Assembly (NCBI RefSeq): GCF_965638725.1
Contig: NC_134975.1
Location: forward strand, 2,058,179-2,122,178
Direction: 5' to 3'
Length of the DNA stretch: 64,000 bases
DNA from: Aptenodytes patagonicus
Taxonomy: Eukaryota; Chordata; Aves; Sphenisciformes; Spheniscidae
Shown: piece by piece, positions 1 to 11,758 of the stretch
Layout of the letters: each line of letters starts with the position of its first letter
Numbering within the stretch: position 1 is the stretch's first letter
Program-made: the position numbers and the translations under genes
The notes under the pieces: generated by a model
The model's input: the letters and a program-made list of their open reading frames with translations, nothing else
What the model was told of the DNA's origin: nothing
Database searches by the model: none

Positions 1-1005
1 AGAGGCTGGGGAGCAGCTGGCAGCCACCGTGGAGGAGCATGGGATGAAGGGTGAGGGTTGGGATAAAGGTTGGGGTGCAGTCATGGGGGGTAAGACAGGC
101 TGTTGCTGTCCCAGTGCCTCTGCGCTAACCACTGGGGACTGTCAGATGGACTCGACCCCACTGGGCATGGGAAGGGCAAAGTGACCCAAGCCGTCGCAGC
201 TTGTTTTTTAGCTAAAGCTGACTGGTTTAGAACATGGAGCATGTGGGAATAAGATGCACTGCAGCACCTCACCCTAGTGATCGAACCCTCTGCAACGTGT
301 CTGTGCTGCTCCGAGGCGTCCAGACCTGGCCATGGCTGGAGCGGTAGCTGCACTGCTCCCATTTCAGGTGGTTTCCCAGCACTGCCCCAGGGGTTTGAGA
401 CATGCTCCTCATTCCCGCTTATCTCGGAGGGTCCCACCATCTCTCCTCCTCCTCCAAAAGCAACCCCTGCCCCCCGCAGCCTCTCTGTGCCCTCCTGCGC
501 ATTTCTCCTTCTTCAGCTCTTCTCCACCACCTCTCTCCATCCACCTCCAATTCCTAGCTCCCCCAGCACACTGGTTACAGTGGGCTTCTGCTCCCCCTGC
601 CCGTACTGGTTTGACTGGGCTCTGCTCCCTGCCCTCCCCCTCTCCGTCCTGGCATGGCTCCTATCCCAGCATTAATCTCCAGGTGGAGAGGCTGCAGTCA
701 AGAACATCTCAATGGTGCGGGTGACTCACTCGGGCCCTCAGGATAAAGGAAGCACTTATTAAAGGAGTAAAAAACCATGCCATTCATTACCCCGCACAAT
801 AAAGCTGTCATGTCAATACTCTGCTGGCTACGCCGGTGTTTGCTCCTGTCCCATTCCTGTCCCTCTGTGCATGTGGGACAATGTGCCAAGACCAACCATC
901 CTTACGGATTTGGCTCTCCGGGTTGGCACTGGTACCAGCTGCTCGCTCACAAGGAAAGGAAAGCCCGCACGGCAAGGTGAACCATCTCCAGGTAGGGAGA
1001 CTTAC
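1..1005 (-). other. AQP5: AQP5 intron 1 (5' part)
   Basis: The sequence begins with the GTAAGT donor next to exon 1 and runs off the left edge. Open frames here are short and show no aquaporin exon-2 signature (no segment resembling the helix 4 sequence ending GHLLG). I see no repeat in it. Confidence 0.7.
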
Positions 1006-1368
1006 CGAGTTGATGGCCAGGTTGCCACGAGTATTGACTGGCGTCACACCATAGAGGATGCCAGCCCCGGCGATGGCCCCAACCAGTTGGGCGATCACAT
1101 AGAAGAGCGTTCGGAGGAAGGAGATCTGGTTCCCGACAAAGAAGGCGATGGTCACCGCTGGGTTGATGTGGGCACCACTGATGTGGCCAAACGCCTGCAC
1201 CAGTGTACCGATGGCCAGGCCGAATGCCAGCGAAATCTGAAGGATGCTGGGGAGGGCGGACGGCCACTTCAGGGCTGAGCCGAGGCCGATGAAGACGAAG
1301 ATGAGCGTGGAGATAAACTCGACAAAGACAGATCGAGCAAAGGCCAGGGTTAATATTTCCTTCTTCAT
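1006..1368 (-). CDS. AQP5: Aquaporin-5, first coding exon (gene continues beyond the left edge)
   Basis: Water-channel protein of the MIP family; AQP5 is the apical water channel of secretory epithelia in mammals. This exon encodes residues 1-121, from the start MKKE to NLAINS, the same 121-residue length as human AQP5 exon 1. It carries transmembrane helices 1-3 and the first half-helix with the NPA motif (HINPA, N69), and Phe49 of the aromatic/arginine filter. The exon ends at position 1006 in phase 0 with a GTAAGT donor. The MKKE start and the segment reading GNQIS with LYGV separate it from AQP2. No second exon is visible between 1 and 1005, so exons 2-4 must lie off-window. It is the tandem paralogue of the AQP2 gene upstream of it on the same strand. 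The AQP5 versus AQP6 or another AQP2-like label is supported by sequence and by gene order. Confidence 0.93.
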
Positions 1369-1467
1369 GGTGGGAGCAGTTGGAGGGCAGCTAGGAAGGA
1401 AGAAAGTTTAGGTTTCTTCTGTCTCCAGGCTTTTCTGTCTGCACCCAGTTGTAGGGCCATACCTATC

Positions 1468-1474
1468 TATATAT
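1468..1474 (-). promoter_or_regulatory. AQP5: Candidate TATA box of AQP5
   Basis: On the minus strand the sequence reads CATATATAGATAGG, about 100 bp before the AQP5 start codon at 1368. The spacing closely matches the AT run upstream of AQP2. Promoter use is inferred from position only. Confidence 0.4.
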
Positions 1475-1499
1475 GCAAGAGCAGCAGGGAGCTGTGTTA

Positions 1500-4400
1500 C
1501 AAGGCAGTGGGTGGAGCCAGGGAATTAGCCAGTCCTCCCAAATTATCATGTGAAACTGGAAAAGTTTCCATCTGAAAATAACTTCGGAGCCTCTTGGTGA
1601 ACCAGTGACTCAGATATTGGTGGCATTTCTTTCTCCTTCCCTCTGCAAACAAAGAGCCCCTATAGGGTGTCTCTGTGGTCATTAGATAATGCGGTTGCAT
1701 AACGATGCCGTGCTCCCTCCTCTGCTTTTCCCTTTTACTACCTCTCGCCAGGTTCTGGGTGTTTTGTTGGGAGAGGTGTAGTTAATATTCCCTTCCTCCG
1801 TGTGCTGGCAGACTGGAGAGGACCATATTCTTGTTTGAAAAGTCTTGTTGCTGGTGTCGGGCTGGAGGAGCTCTCCTGGGGCAGGGCTCCCAGTGCATTC
1901 AATTTACACGGGATGTTGAAATGTAAAGCAAAGTTAAGCACCTGGAGCTGCTCCCAGGCTGTCAAGACAGCTCAACTCTAGGAAACAAGTGGCTTGCAAT
2001 TGTCCTGGGAGCAGGGCAGGGTTTGGGGGATGCTTTGCCTAGCCAGGGAGCCATAGACAAGCCAGGGCTTCCTTGAGGTGCCTGGATAGAGGCTGAATGG
2101 GATGGCGTAGCTCGGATAAAGAGGGCTGATCGCTGTAGAGCCCGACTGTGGACCTCTTTGCTGCCTTTCTGCTTTGCTGCTCCTTACAGAGCATCGGGTG
2201 TGGGTTGGCAGTCGGGGGGTGCTCACTGCCTGTAGCCAGGGAGGGTGTATCCTAATCCTGTCATCTCGGGCCCTTTTCTTTTTGCCTTTCAAGCTATTGC
2301 TCAATGAGGTCAATGATTTTGCTCTTGGGAATGCCAGCATAAAGCCACAGGCTTTGCATGGACACAGGCCACGTTTACATGTCTCCTTTCACATTCCTGT
2401 AGTGCTGCCCTCCATCCTAAATCTGTCCAGCTGCAAGTCCTTGGCTGGCAGGGAGCAGAGGAGGGAGGATCTCAGTCCTGTGCAACACAGAGCTGTTGGG
2501 GAGTGAGGTTTTTGGGGTGGAAAAAGGCTCCAGTGACACTTAATGAATTCTTGGTTCCCTCAGAGTCCTTACAGCCTTGTGCAAGGATTACTTTTTTTTT
2601 TTTAAATGGGTTTGGGTGCTAGATCTGCCCTCCTTGCTTGGTTGATTGCATCTTGCCTTTGTGAAGCGATGCCATCTCTCCTTGCCTAACGCAGCGAGCC
2701 CAGGCTGGGCTTATACATGGCTGCCACGCACCTCTGCAGAAGCAGTTGCACTCCAGCATGTGGTAAGCAAAGCTCTACATGCAGGAGATTGGTAAAATCA
2801 TTTAAATCCCCCTTTAAATTTAAAAAGTGCTAAAGAGTTGCATTCACTGCTGCCTTCTGCTGGATGCAGTCAGACCTGCACACATCCTGTGGGGTCAAAA
2901 GCTAGGGGGGATTCCTCTTCAGAGCAAGAAGAGGGGACTTCTTCCTTCAGAACTGAAAATAAATGAGCCTTTCTCCTCCAGACGTACCCAAAGTCCTGAG
3001 CTCAGCAAACAGACCCGGAGAGTCTCGAGGGACTGAGGATCCGTTACAACATTAATTCCTGATAATGGTTTCCTCCTGGTTCTGCTGATCCTGGGGAAGA
3101 TTGCAGAGTTAAAGACCAGATCTGTTATCCTAGAAACACCTGGTCCGTTGGCGTGTTTTGGTGAAAGTTTTGCAAGCTGGTATTTCAAGACATCCTGGCC
3201 AGATTCCAGCTGGAATAATTGCTTGCCACTTCCCTTCAGCCCTGCCTGTGGCTCCAGCTGGATACAATGCGCCTTGTTCCCATCCTCCAAACCCTTTCGT
3301 AACGCACCCGCCACAGATCTCCCTTGGAGGTGGCTGCGTTTTGCTGGCGGCTCCTCTGCCAAATGCCTCGCTTTAGCTAAAAAGCAGTGTTGAGCCAAAA
3401 GATGCTCTCCCAGGTTCCCAACTGTGGATAACAACCTCCTAGCAAAATCCTCCGGCTGACTAGGAGATATAATCAAATAAGGCTGGAAATGATGGGGAAA
3501 ACTTCTGGAGAGAAACAAGATGTTTCTCTAACAACATGCCATGCAAAACCTATTTTCCCAAGGTTGTTTGCTAGACTTTCCTCATGGGGGCATTCCCGCT
3601 TGGCTTCTCTGATGTCTAACCATGTTGAGCAGGCATTGGGAAGGCTCCTTTTCCTCTTCCCAGCTGCATGCTCTCCAAGGAGCTTGTATGAACTGAAAGT
3701 GCCTTTGATGTGTCAAATTTAATTGAATTGGGCAAGATGTTGAGAAGGCATTACACAGGTCTCTGCTGGCAGATGGACACCTACGCGGTGGGGTCACGCA
3801 CGCCTTGTTTCACCGCTAGGCTTTTGGAGGAAAGAAGATGAGGAGGCTTTTTGCAAGGAGGACAGGTTTAGCCGTCTCCCTCCTCCTTTTCCTCTTCCTC
3901 GCTGGCATAGGCAGACAAACAACACAACCAAAAATCACCCACATCTACCACTCAATCATGGGGCCACATGGCTTGGGGATGATGTGCTGAAGGGACATCG
4001 AGCCGACCACTGTGTTGGGGTGCAGGGTGCCTAGGTGGGAGGAAAGCAGCTGGTGCCTCATCCTCGCCCAGGGCCCTCCCAAGGCTCTGCCTCACCCACG
4101 GAGGCGTGTGTGTTATTAACTGAATACGTGTGTCAGTCCCTGTTGTCCCCAGTTTGACGATTTCATTTTCTGAGCCCACATGGGGCTGCTGTTAATTTGT
4201 CATTTCCACAGCAGCCCAGATTTCTGATGAGTTCAACTCCGTGTTGGACCTCAAAGCCTGGCAGATGGTATTGCAGGTGGCCAAATTCAGATGATAAATG
4301 CTGCTGAGACCCAGACCAGCCTGTTTTTTGGTTTTTTTCCCCCCTCACCTGGCTCTGTATCTCAACCAAGGACCTTAAAACTGGCACAATAACACAAGCT

Positions 4401-6049
4401 GGAATAATAATAGTAACAGGAGACAACTCCTTCCACTGGAATCTGTGATTAGTTGGGATTAGATGGCCGGAGGAGAAAGTTTGGTTTAGTTTGTTTTTAA
4501 GAGAAAGGGTGTTTCTTGCTGGCTCAGCTTTGGGAGTTTGCAGCAAGCCATTGATGGGGAAAAAAATAATATGCACTGGGAATTAAAAGTAGAGCAAGAA
4601 GTAGCAAACTTTCCCCTCCTCACCCTCAGTTCCTGGGGCTGCTTCTTGCCGAGGTGGTAGGGAAAGTGGTGGGATTAGCACAAAGCCTCACCACTTTCTA
4701 GCACAATGTGATGTCTCTGTACAGGTGTTTCAGAGGCTTTCAAGGATTTCTCTTATCTAACCCACCATCTGCTTGCGCTCTCTTTAAAGGCGAGGGATTA
4801 CTCTGCTGGCCTGAGGCTGATGGTATTTCCAACTTCTCCTGCCCTGGAGCAACGAGGGTTTTGCTTCCCCTAGTAACCTGACCCAGCTTTGGAGCAACAT
4901 TCCCCCCCCCCCCCGCCCCCAGTGAGACTGAGTTTGGCTCTGGGGATATCTCCATGTCCCACAGCTTTGGCTTGAGAAGCCAGTCCTGAAGCTGTCCTCC
5001 AGCCCCTGGTGGCTGCTGCGCTGAGCTGGATGGTCACAGTGACTTTGTAACCTGTGAGCCTGTAAACAGGGATGATGCTATTTAAATGCTGAATAGTGTT
5101 AATGTTTAATAACAGCATTGCTCTCCTCTTTGCTTAGAAATTACTTGACAGTCTCTAAGGTGTATAAGTGGATGCAAACGCTTTGGGGCTGGTCTGCAAT
5201 AGAAATGTCAGCATCCTTAATAATTTGCATTGAAATCATCATTAAATCATCACATGGGGATAACGTGTATCAGGGAAAGCAAAGGGCCACTTAGAAAAAA
5301 GCTATGTACGAGATCACACAGTGAGAAAGCTGGGCTTGAAACCCTGGCGTCCTGATTTTCAGGTCTAGCCCTTTCCAGCAAAGTCACCTGCATGAGCGAC
5401 ATTAAGAGGCTGCGTTTCTGCTCATCTAGATAAATACTTTGAATTCTCATGGGCCAGCAGCTGTTTATCAGTGTCCTCAGGATTCAGACAGAGCTGTGTT
5501 TGGGGCAGTGGTGTTTTTCCTCTTGAAATGTGTTTGCCGTGGAAATGTCTTTTTCACCCCTGCAGTCTCCTTTCAAGATGGCAAGGAGCACGCTTGGGAA
5601 TAAATGCTGAAATGATGTGGGGAGAGAGCTGCCACTGGGAAAGCAATCTCTCCTCTTCGCCTTGGCAATGCCATCCTGCTGTGCGTGCTGCTGGGACAGG
5701 AAGGCATGGGAGCTGGCTGGAGAGCAGGGGCCAGCTCTGGGGTGGAAGTGGTTGAGTTGCATCAAGGCAGAGGGGAACTGAAAGTACGACCAGGCTCCAA
5801 AGCACCTATAAATGCCATAAATAACATAACACAGAGGAATCTGGAAGCTCTTAAAAGCTGAAATTCTTGCATAATCACCTGGCTCCAAGAGCCCAAGACT
5901 TTGCAAAGCACAATATTGGTGACAATACATGGACAGGTGGTTATCTTGGTGAACTGGAAAATCAGTTTTTCACCCCATTCTGCCTCTGAGACCCAGAGCA
6001 AACGCATCAAGAAATTTCTCAACTTAAAAATTTAGATAGTATATAATAC
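1500..6049. other. Intergenic DNA between AQP5 and AQP2, left part
   Basis: No coding exon recognised on either strand. There is a C13 run at 4902-4914. The longest open frame is a 199-codon minus-strand frame at 2919-3518 that resembles nothing I know. The proximal part near 1400-1600 should contain the AQP5 promoter. Confidence 0.6.
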
Positions 6050-6597
6050 TGTCCTGGTTTCGGCTGGGATAGAGTTAATTTTCTTCCTAGTAGCTGGTAC
6101 AGTGCTGTGTTTTGGATTTAGGATGAGAACAAAGTTGATAACACACCGATGTTTTAGTTGTTGCTAGGTAATGCTTACACCAGCCAAGGACTTTTCAGCT
6201 TCCCATGCTCTACCGACTGAGAAGGCTGGAGGTGCACAAGAAGCTGGGAGGGGGCACAGCCAAACTGGCCAAAGGGACATTCCATACCATGGGACGTCAT
6301 GCTCAGTACAGAAACTGGGGAAAGCTGGCCGGGGGTGGCCGCTGCTCGGGGACTGGCTGGGCATCGGTCGGTGGGTGGTGAGCAATTGCACTGGGCATCA
6401 CTTGCTTTGTATATTCTTCTTCTTATTACTATTAGTAGTAGTAGTATTTTATTTCAATTATTAAACTATTTTTATCTCAACCCATGAGTTTTCTCACTTT
6501 CACTCTTCCAATTCTCTCCCCCATCCCACCGGGGGGGGGCCAGGAGTGAGCGAGTGTTGTTTGGTGCTCAGTTGCTGACTGAGGTTAAACCACAACA
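6050..6597 (+). mobile_element. Solo LTR of an avian endogenous retrovirus (plus orientation)
   Basis: The element starts TGTCCTGGTTTCGGCTGG and ends with a purine-rich stretch closing in TTAAACCACAACA, giving TG...CA termini over 548 bp. A close relative in the opposite orientation lies at 33650-34193, and the two share long stretches, for example the part around TGAGAAGGCTGGAGGTGCAC and the part before the AT-rich trinucleotide stretch. No gag, pol or env frame flanks it, so it is a solo LTR. Flanks AATAC and ACTAA do not match, so the target duplication has decayed or my ends are off by some bases. An ERVL-like family is likely from the matching copy's 5-bp duplication. Confidence 0.82.
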
Positions 6598-8346
6598 ACT
6601 AATTAGGATTTAAAGAGATTCGTGGTGGTAGCATCCCTTGTTGCATCAGATCTGGAGCTAAAGATTCTTGCACTGAGTGGTCTCTGGAGAAATGTGTGAT
6701 TTTTCTTTAGATTGTTTGTATTCCTGGAAAATCAGGCTGAAAATCAAAGCAGAGCCTCTGGTCTCGCACCCAGACCCTTTGGCAGAGCCTTGTGAAACGG
6801 GACTCACTGCAAGCCTTGAAAATATAGGAACTAGCTGGGGGTTTGGCTTCCCCCATGGAGCACCAGCCACCTTCTGAGAAGGTCTGGGGTCCTTTCCCAG
6901 ACTACACCTGGCCCTACCTCCTCCTCTTGCTTTCCTGGATGGACTTAGCCTCCCAGCCCCTCCTCAAGGAAAACAAATATTTCTACATATATAAATAGAT
7001 CCATAAAAATAATGAAGTGCCTGCATCCTTGGTAGGTCATGCCATTGCAAGGCAGGGGCCACATGGGAGCTGAATGCTCACATGGCCTTGAAGATCTGGA
7101 TCTGGAGGATTTGTACAAGGTCAGGCCAAGAAAGTCAGAGAAGAAAACAGCTCTGATCTCCGAGGTTTGAAGCTGGGCTGTGCTCTTTACCTCTCCATCC
7201 CACAAGTGTGAGCCTTTCTCTACAGGAGTGAAGCGTTTTGCCCTGCACCATGTTTTCCAAGATACTGTAGGGTTTGATGTTATCCAAGCCAGGTTGATTT
7301 TCTTTCCATTTTCTCCTAGGTAAGGCACTGCACTTTCCCCATTTGCAGCCACGTGACGGAGAAGCAATTCAGGTGCTGGGTTTGAGGTCTGCGCTCTTGG
7401 GACAGACTGTCTCAGCTTTCTTTGGAGCAGAGATTTGGATGCTTTCAGATTGCTTTCACCCACCCCTACACAAGGTAAAAAATCAGTAGGTAAGTGTTGC
7501 AACCCTCCTTCGTGGAGTTTAAATGCTGAAACGAGGGAATGTCTCGCTACTAACTACAAGGTGCCTGTAAAAGGCATCAGTATGCATTTCGTGAGGTCAA
7601 TGGCAAATGGCTGATGTCGAAGGCACAGGAGCGTGCAGAAAGGGAGATTTCCTTTGCTTGAAAATACAATGATACTTTTCAAAATAACATTTTGCACATC
7701 TCTGTCACCTTTTGCATCTGTCCCTCCTCCCGCAGGTAGGGTCGGCGTGTTGGGAAACATCGTGGTGCCTTGGTTTGTCGCCATGCTGCGGAGCACCTCC
7801 CAGGAAGCTGGTCCCAGCAGCCCCTCCAGATCTCCAGGTCTTGAGACATAGCCAGTGTTTGGGCTGTGTAGTTTTGGACCCCTGGAGACCCAGTGGGATG
7901 AAGAGCTCATCAGAGCTGGCTGGGGGAATCGTCTTAGGGAACTGTGTGACGGTGCCCTGGGTGACAACGCAGGGGTTCAAAAGGTATTTCTGTGAAATCA
8001 CATATTTCTGCTGAAGATATACAGTATTTTGGCATTTAATTGGTATCTTAGAGCAACAGGATGGGCTGAATATGGCAGCCAAGCAGTGAAGTCAAAGAAA
8101 GGGGTCTGGGCATGTCTTGAATTTTCACAGCACCCCGAGGAACCTATAGTGCTTTGCAGAATGACTACCCCAAACCTGATCATGCTGAGGACCTCCAGAA
8201 CTCAGAGGTGGGACAATGGGAGGTGAAGGAAAGCCTCATGGTCTCAAGTGAGGGCAGGACGTAGGAAGCAATGTTATCTGAGACACATTGTACAGTGATT
8301 TTCATTTTGATTTCATGGTCGTACTATTTATCACAGGTCCACGATG
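6598..8346. other. Intergenic DNA, nothing recognised
   Basis: Several minus-strand open frames of 120-185 codons occur here (for example 6945-7502), but none shows a recognisable domain, and no splice-consistent coding structure was seen. Confidence 0.5.
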
Positions 8347-8638
8347 AATCATAGAATCATAGAATCATTGAGGTTGGAAAAGACCTCTAAGATCATCGAG
8401 TCCAACCATCGACCCAACACCACCATGCCCACTAAACCATGTCCCTCAGCGCCGCATCTACTCGTCTTTTAAATACCTCCAGGGATGGGGACTCCACCAC
8501 TTCCCTGGGCAGCCTGTTCCAAGGTTTAACCACTCTTTCAGTAAAGACATTTTTCCTCACGTCCAATCTAAACCTCCCCTGGCGCAACTTGAGGCCATTT
8601 CCTCTCATCCTATCGCTCGTTACTTGGGAGAAGAAGCT
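8347..8638 (-). mobile_element. CR1 LINE 3' fragment (minus orientation)
   Basis: The left end has repeated TCATAGAATCA units, the reverse complement of the CR1 tail, followed by the typical GAGGTTGGAAAAGACCTC segment. The minus-strand frame at 8432-8689 reads [20 protein letters not shown], which matches the conserved C-terminal end of CR1 ORF2. The fragment is 5'-truncated, as is usual for CR1. Confidence 0.92.
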
Positions 8639-8689
8639 AATAAAAGTTAATGTATGGTGCAATATATATTGTAGATCTTTATTAGTCAT

Positions 8690-11290
8690 GAGCTTATGGA
8701 TAGGTATGGCTGGGTGGTTTCAAATCCTGGCTCAAAGCATTCCTGTTGAGGTCTGGTATACAAAGTGTTATCAATTTAGCGAGGTTTTAGGCTGGTCTGT
8801 GGCAGCTCTGATCTCTGGGTTGCTGATCCTGCTCTCTAATTTGAGTTGCCCTGGTGTAAATCTGGAATGACTGGCTTGGTTTCCTGATGGTGCATGTTTT
8901 GGAAGTGTCATTGAATTCAGTGACGCAGCTCTGCGGAGAAGGTAAATTCGTGTTCCTGATTGACTCAAGAGGACTTAGGCTGCTTTAGCCATCTGAAAAT
9001 CTGGTTTAGTGAGATTGCTTCATGTTAACGCTGGCATGCTGAGACCAGAATCCGGCCAGGTCAGAAATCAGAGCATCCGAGGGGTGCTGAAGTGGGGATG
9101 GTCTTTACTTTGTGGGTCCCTATTTTGAAGACGGGGGTTGTTCTTTTAATGTCACTTTTGCACATCATCAGGTTGTTGGCACAAGGTAGCTGCACTCGAA
9201 GCCCGACTGGGCTGTGCTGCACTGCTGGCTGTGGGATTTCGGGTCTGGGAGGTTACTTTATATGACTGTATATATATTATATGACCATAAATGCGTAATT
9301 ATTTGATTCACATGTACTAATTCAGTGGATAGAAGTGAATTTAAAGCACTTTATTTGAAAGAGTACAGTAATTATTAGACATTAAAACTCATTTTTGAGC
9401 CCTGTGCAGTTTATGGGGGTCTTAAACATCATTAGAGTAAACAATAAATAAAACGCTTAGATCTGAAGGGGAAGAGGCATATAATTAACTTGAACATTGC
9501 CAAAAAAAAAAAAAAGAATCAGCTGTATGGCATTTTATACAGCAGATCATTGACAGGATAACTTCTGGATAAGTTTCTTTGGGTTTTCCTGACATACCTG
9601 GATTTATTTTCCTTTGAAAAGTAACAAAAATACAAACTACTTTTAAAACTGAGTATTTGGTGTTCTAAATACAATTTTACACTCTGATTGATTTGAAACA
9701 TGTTTTTAATTCCCATTGCTGAGAACAGACAGATTTTTTTGACAAGCCTTTTCTGAAATAATATTAAAATGCTCCTTTGCCATTGAAGGAACAAAGCGGA
9801 GGACCAGAATCAATATTTTTGCTGTGGCAGAGAATGGGTTAAACCAGTGCTAAAACTGCTGCACTTTGATAGCAGCCTTCTGGGGATATTTGCATTAATT
9901 GACTAGTAGAGTAAAATGGATCCTTGGCTACAACAAATAAAGCTTGGTATCTGGGATAGCATTTCTCCCCTTGCTTCACAGCGTGGCATGAGGAACAGCA
10001 AGTGACAGCTAGAGGAGGTGATGTAGGAGCTCCCGTGCTCTCAGCCTCACTTGGTATGGTGAAATGAAGACCACGATAACACCTGGTCTGGGCCAGATCA
10101 AGCTTTGTTTACTCCTTTTCTCTCTGGCAATAGCCATTAGCACATGTTTGAGAAAGAGCACAGCGAGGAACAGAGGAAATGATGAATTCAAAAGGAGGAG
10201 GAGACTGGTACAAGTAGAGTACAGTGGATAAAGAGGACGAGAAGAGCATCATTTGGTGGTGGTTCATGTCAAAACAGTCAGAGGGAGGAAAATGATCAGT
10301 AATGTTCCTTATGATTTGGAACTGGGTCCAATCTTATTGAATAATTCCATTAACAGCCTTAGCAGAAAAAGCCTGAATGTGATGATGACATTTTGTGATG
10401 GCGCAATGCTGGGGAGACATCACCAACAGAAAGAAGCATTAGGATGTCATGCTGGAAGTGTATGACTTTTAGGCTAAGTAATAGAAAGGGGATTAAATTA
10501 ATGGTTGAAAGAGCAAAGTTGCATCCCAAAGACTAACCCAAATTCTTTGGCTATGCTGGGGACCGTAACCAGGTCCTGACAGAGCAGAAGAAAGGGGTGG
10601 GATGGTTATGAGGCTTTGGTGTGATGCAGCCATGAAAAAGGTCTGGGCTGTAGGAAGCAAGTGATGGAGAAGATCACACCTTAAATGCTTTGTGTTACTC
10701 ATCTGAGAATCAGAGTGGAACAGGAACAGAGGAAAGAAAGCAAAAACCAGGGAGAGAGATGAAGCATTAAAGCTAAAAGGCAACACTGGTCCAAGAACAA
10801 ACGAATCGTGGATGAATTTGGGCTGAAAATCAGGAGGTTTCTCATTGTCACAGGAGAGAGCAGTTGCAAGAGCTCCCCACTGGGGTCAGCAGGGACTCAA
10901 GAACATGCTTCCAGTCCCATCTTCTCAGGAAAGCCTCCATGTGAGTGAAGGACATCTGCATCCCATGAGTGGTTGTAAATGGCAGCAGCAAAACTTCCAG
11001 TTTGTGAGATACTTGTGGCACGAAGCAAGCGCTCCTCTGTGTGTGTGTGTGTGTGTGTCTGTACAAACAGCCAGGCGGTGAGAAGAAATGGGAGACAGGT
11101 GAGTGGAGTTCAACAGCAATGAGGCATCGGGTGGCAACCTCCACACCCAGCAAATGGCTGTAATAACAACTCTCTGCAGCACCTCAGAGCTCTTCGTGAA
11201 GGGCAACAAACTCCACTGAGCACTAAATTCTGCAAGGAGAACGTGGAAGAAGCCAGCCCAGGGTAGGATCCCAGTGTCCTTGTTCCTGTT
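8690..11290. other. Intergenic DNA downstream of AQP2, possibly including its 3' UTR
   Basis: AT-rich in places (9250-9800), with a poly-A run near 9500 and no recognised exon. Part of the stretch next to 11543 should be AQP2 3' UTR. The nearest weak polyadenylation signal on the minus strand is ATTAAA at 11310-11315; I cannot fix the transcript end. Confidence 0.45.
11038..11058. repeat. (TG)n microsatellite
   Basis: About ten uninterrupted TG units on the plus strand. Confidence 0.95.
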
Positions 11291-11309
11291 GCTACACTGG
11301 TGGTTTTGA

Positions 11310-11315
11310 TTTAAT
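11310..11315 (-). promoter_or_regulatory. AQP2: Possible polyadenylation signal of AQP2 (ATTAAA)
   Basis: ATTAAA on the minus strand, 228 bp past the AQP2 stop codon. The hexamer is a weaker variant and the mammalian AQP2 3' UTR is long, so the real end may lie further left. Confidence 0.25.
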
Positions 11316-11542
11316 GGCATTATCCCCTAGCATCAGAAAAATGTCAGTCACGGGGAGAGCTGGGAGACAGAAGGTGGGTTGGGCCATCACAGTGCATCTC
11401 CCCAGGAGATGAGTCAACTTCAGTCCCCCAGCAAGAATGAAGGGAGAGAGGGGAGAGGTGAAATGCTCATCTGAACAAGCACCGTCTCTAAAACGGATGC
11501 CAGATTTCCCCAGCTCCTCTCTCAGCCCAGGGGGAGGTTTGG

Positions 11543-11758
11543 CTACACCTTCTCAGACATCCCCCTTGGCAGGGTCTGTGGGGAGTGAAGCTCCACCGAC
11601 TGCCTCCGACGGACCTCGCGCTCTGCCCAGTCCTCCTCCGGCTCAAAGCCTTTGAAGATGGCGAGTCTCTCCGAGAAGGTTTTGGCTTGCGGGAAGAGGA
11701 CGTAATTGTAGATGATGGAGGCTGCTGCTGCCCCAACCAGAGGGCCCACCCAGAAGAC
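11543..11758 (-). CDS. AQP2: AQP2 exon 4 with stop codon
   Basis: 216 bp including TAG; residues 204-274, VFWVGPLVG to MSEKV. It encodes helix 6 and the regulated cytoplasmic tail. The tail keeps [12 protein letters not shown], but Ser264 is Thr, and the end reads RGMSEKV where human has RGTKA. Confidence 0.95.
   Translation of the reverse strand, partial: VFWVGPLVGAAAASIIYNYVLFPQAKTFSERLAIFKGFEPEEDWAEREVRRRQSVELHSPQTLPRGMSEKV

Noticed and set aside
2919-3518. 199-codon minus-strand open frame between AQP5 and AQP2
   Set aside because: No recognisable domain or homologous family, no flanking splice or promoter evidence. Length is within reach of chance in GC-rich DNA. A protein search with hits in other birds, or transcripts, would reopen it.
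6945-7502. 185-codon minus-strand frame
   Set aside because: No recognisable motif or splice context in intergenic DNA.
8432-8689. 85-codon minus-strand frame as a gene
   Set aside because: It is the degraded C-terminal end of CR1 ORF2 within a truncated LINE.
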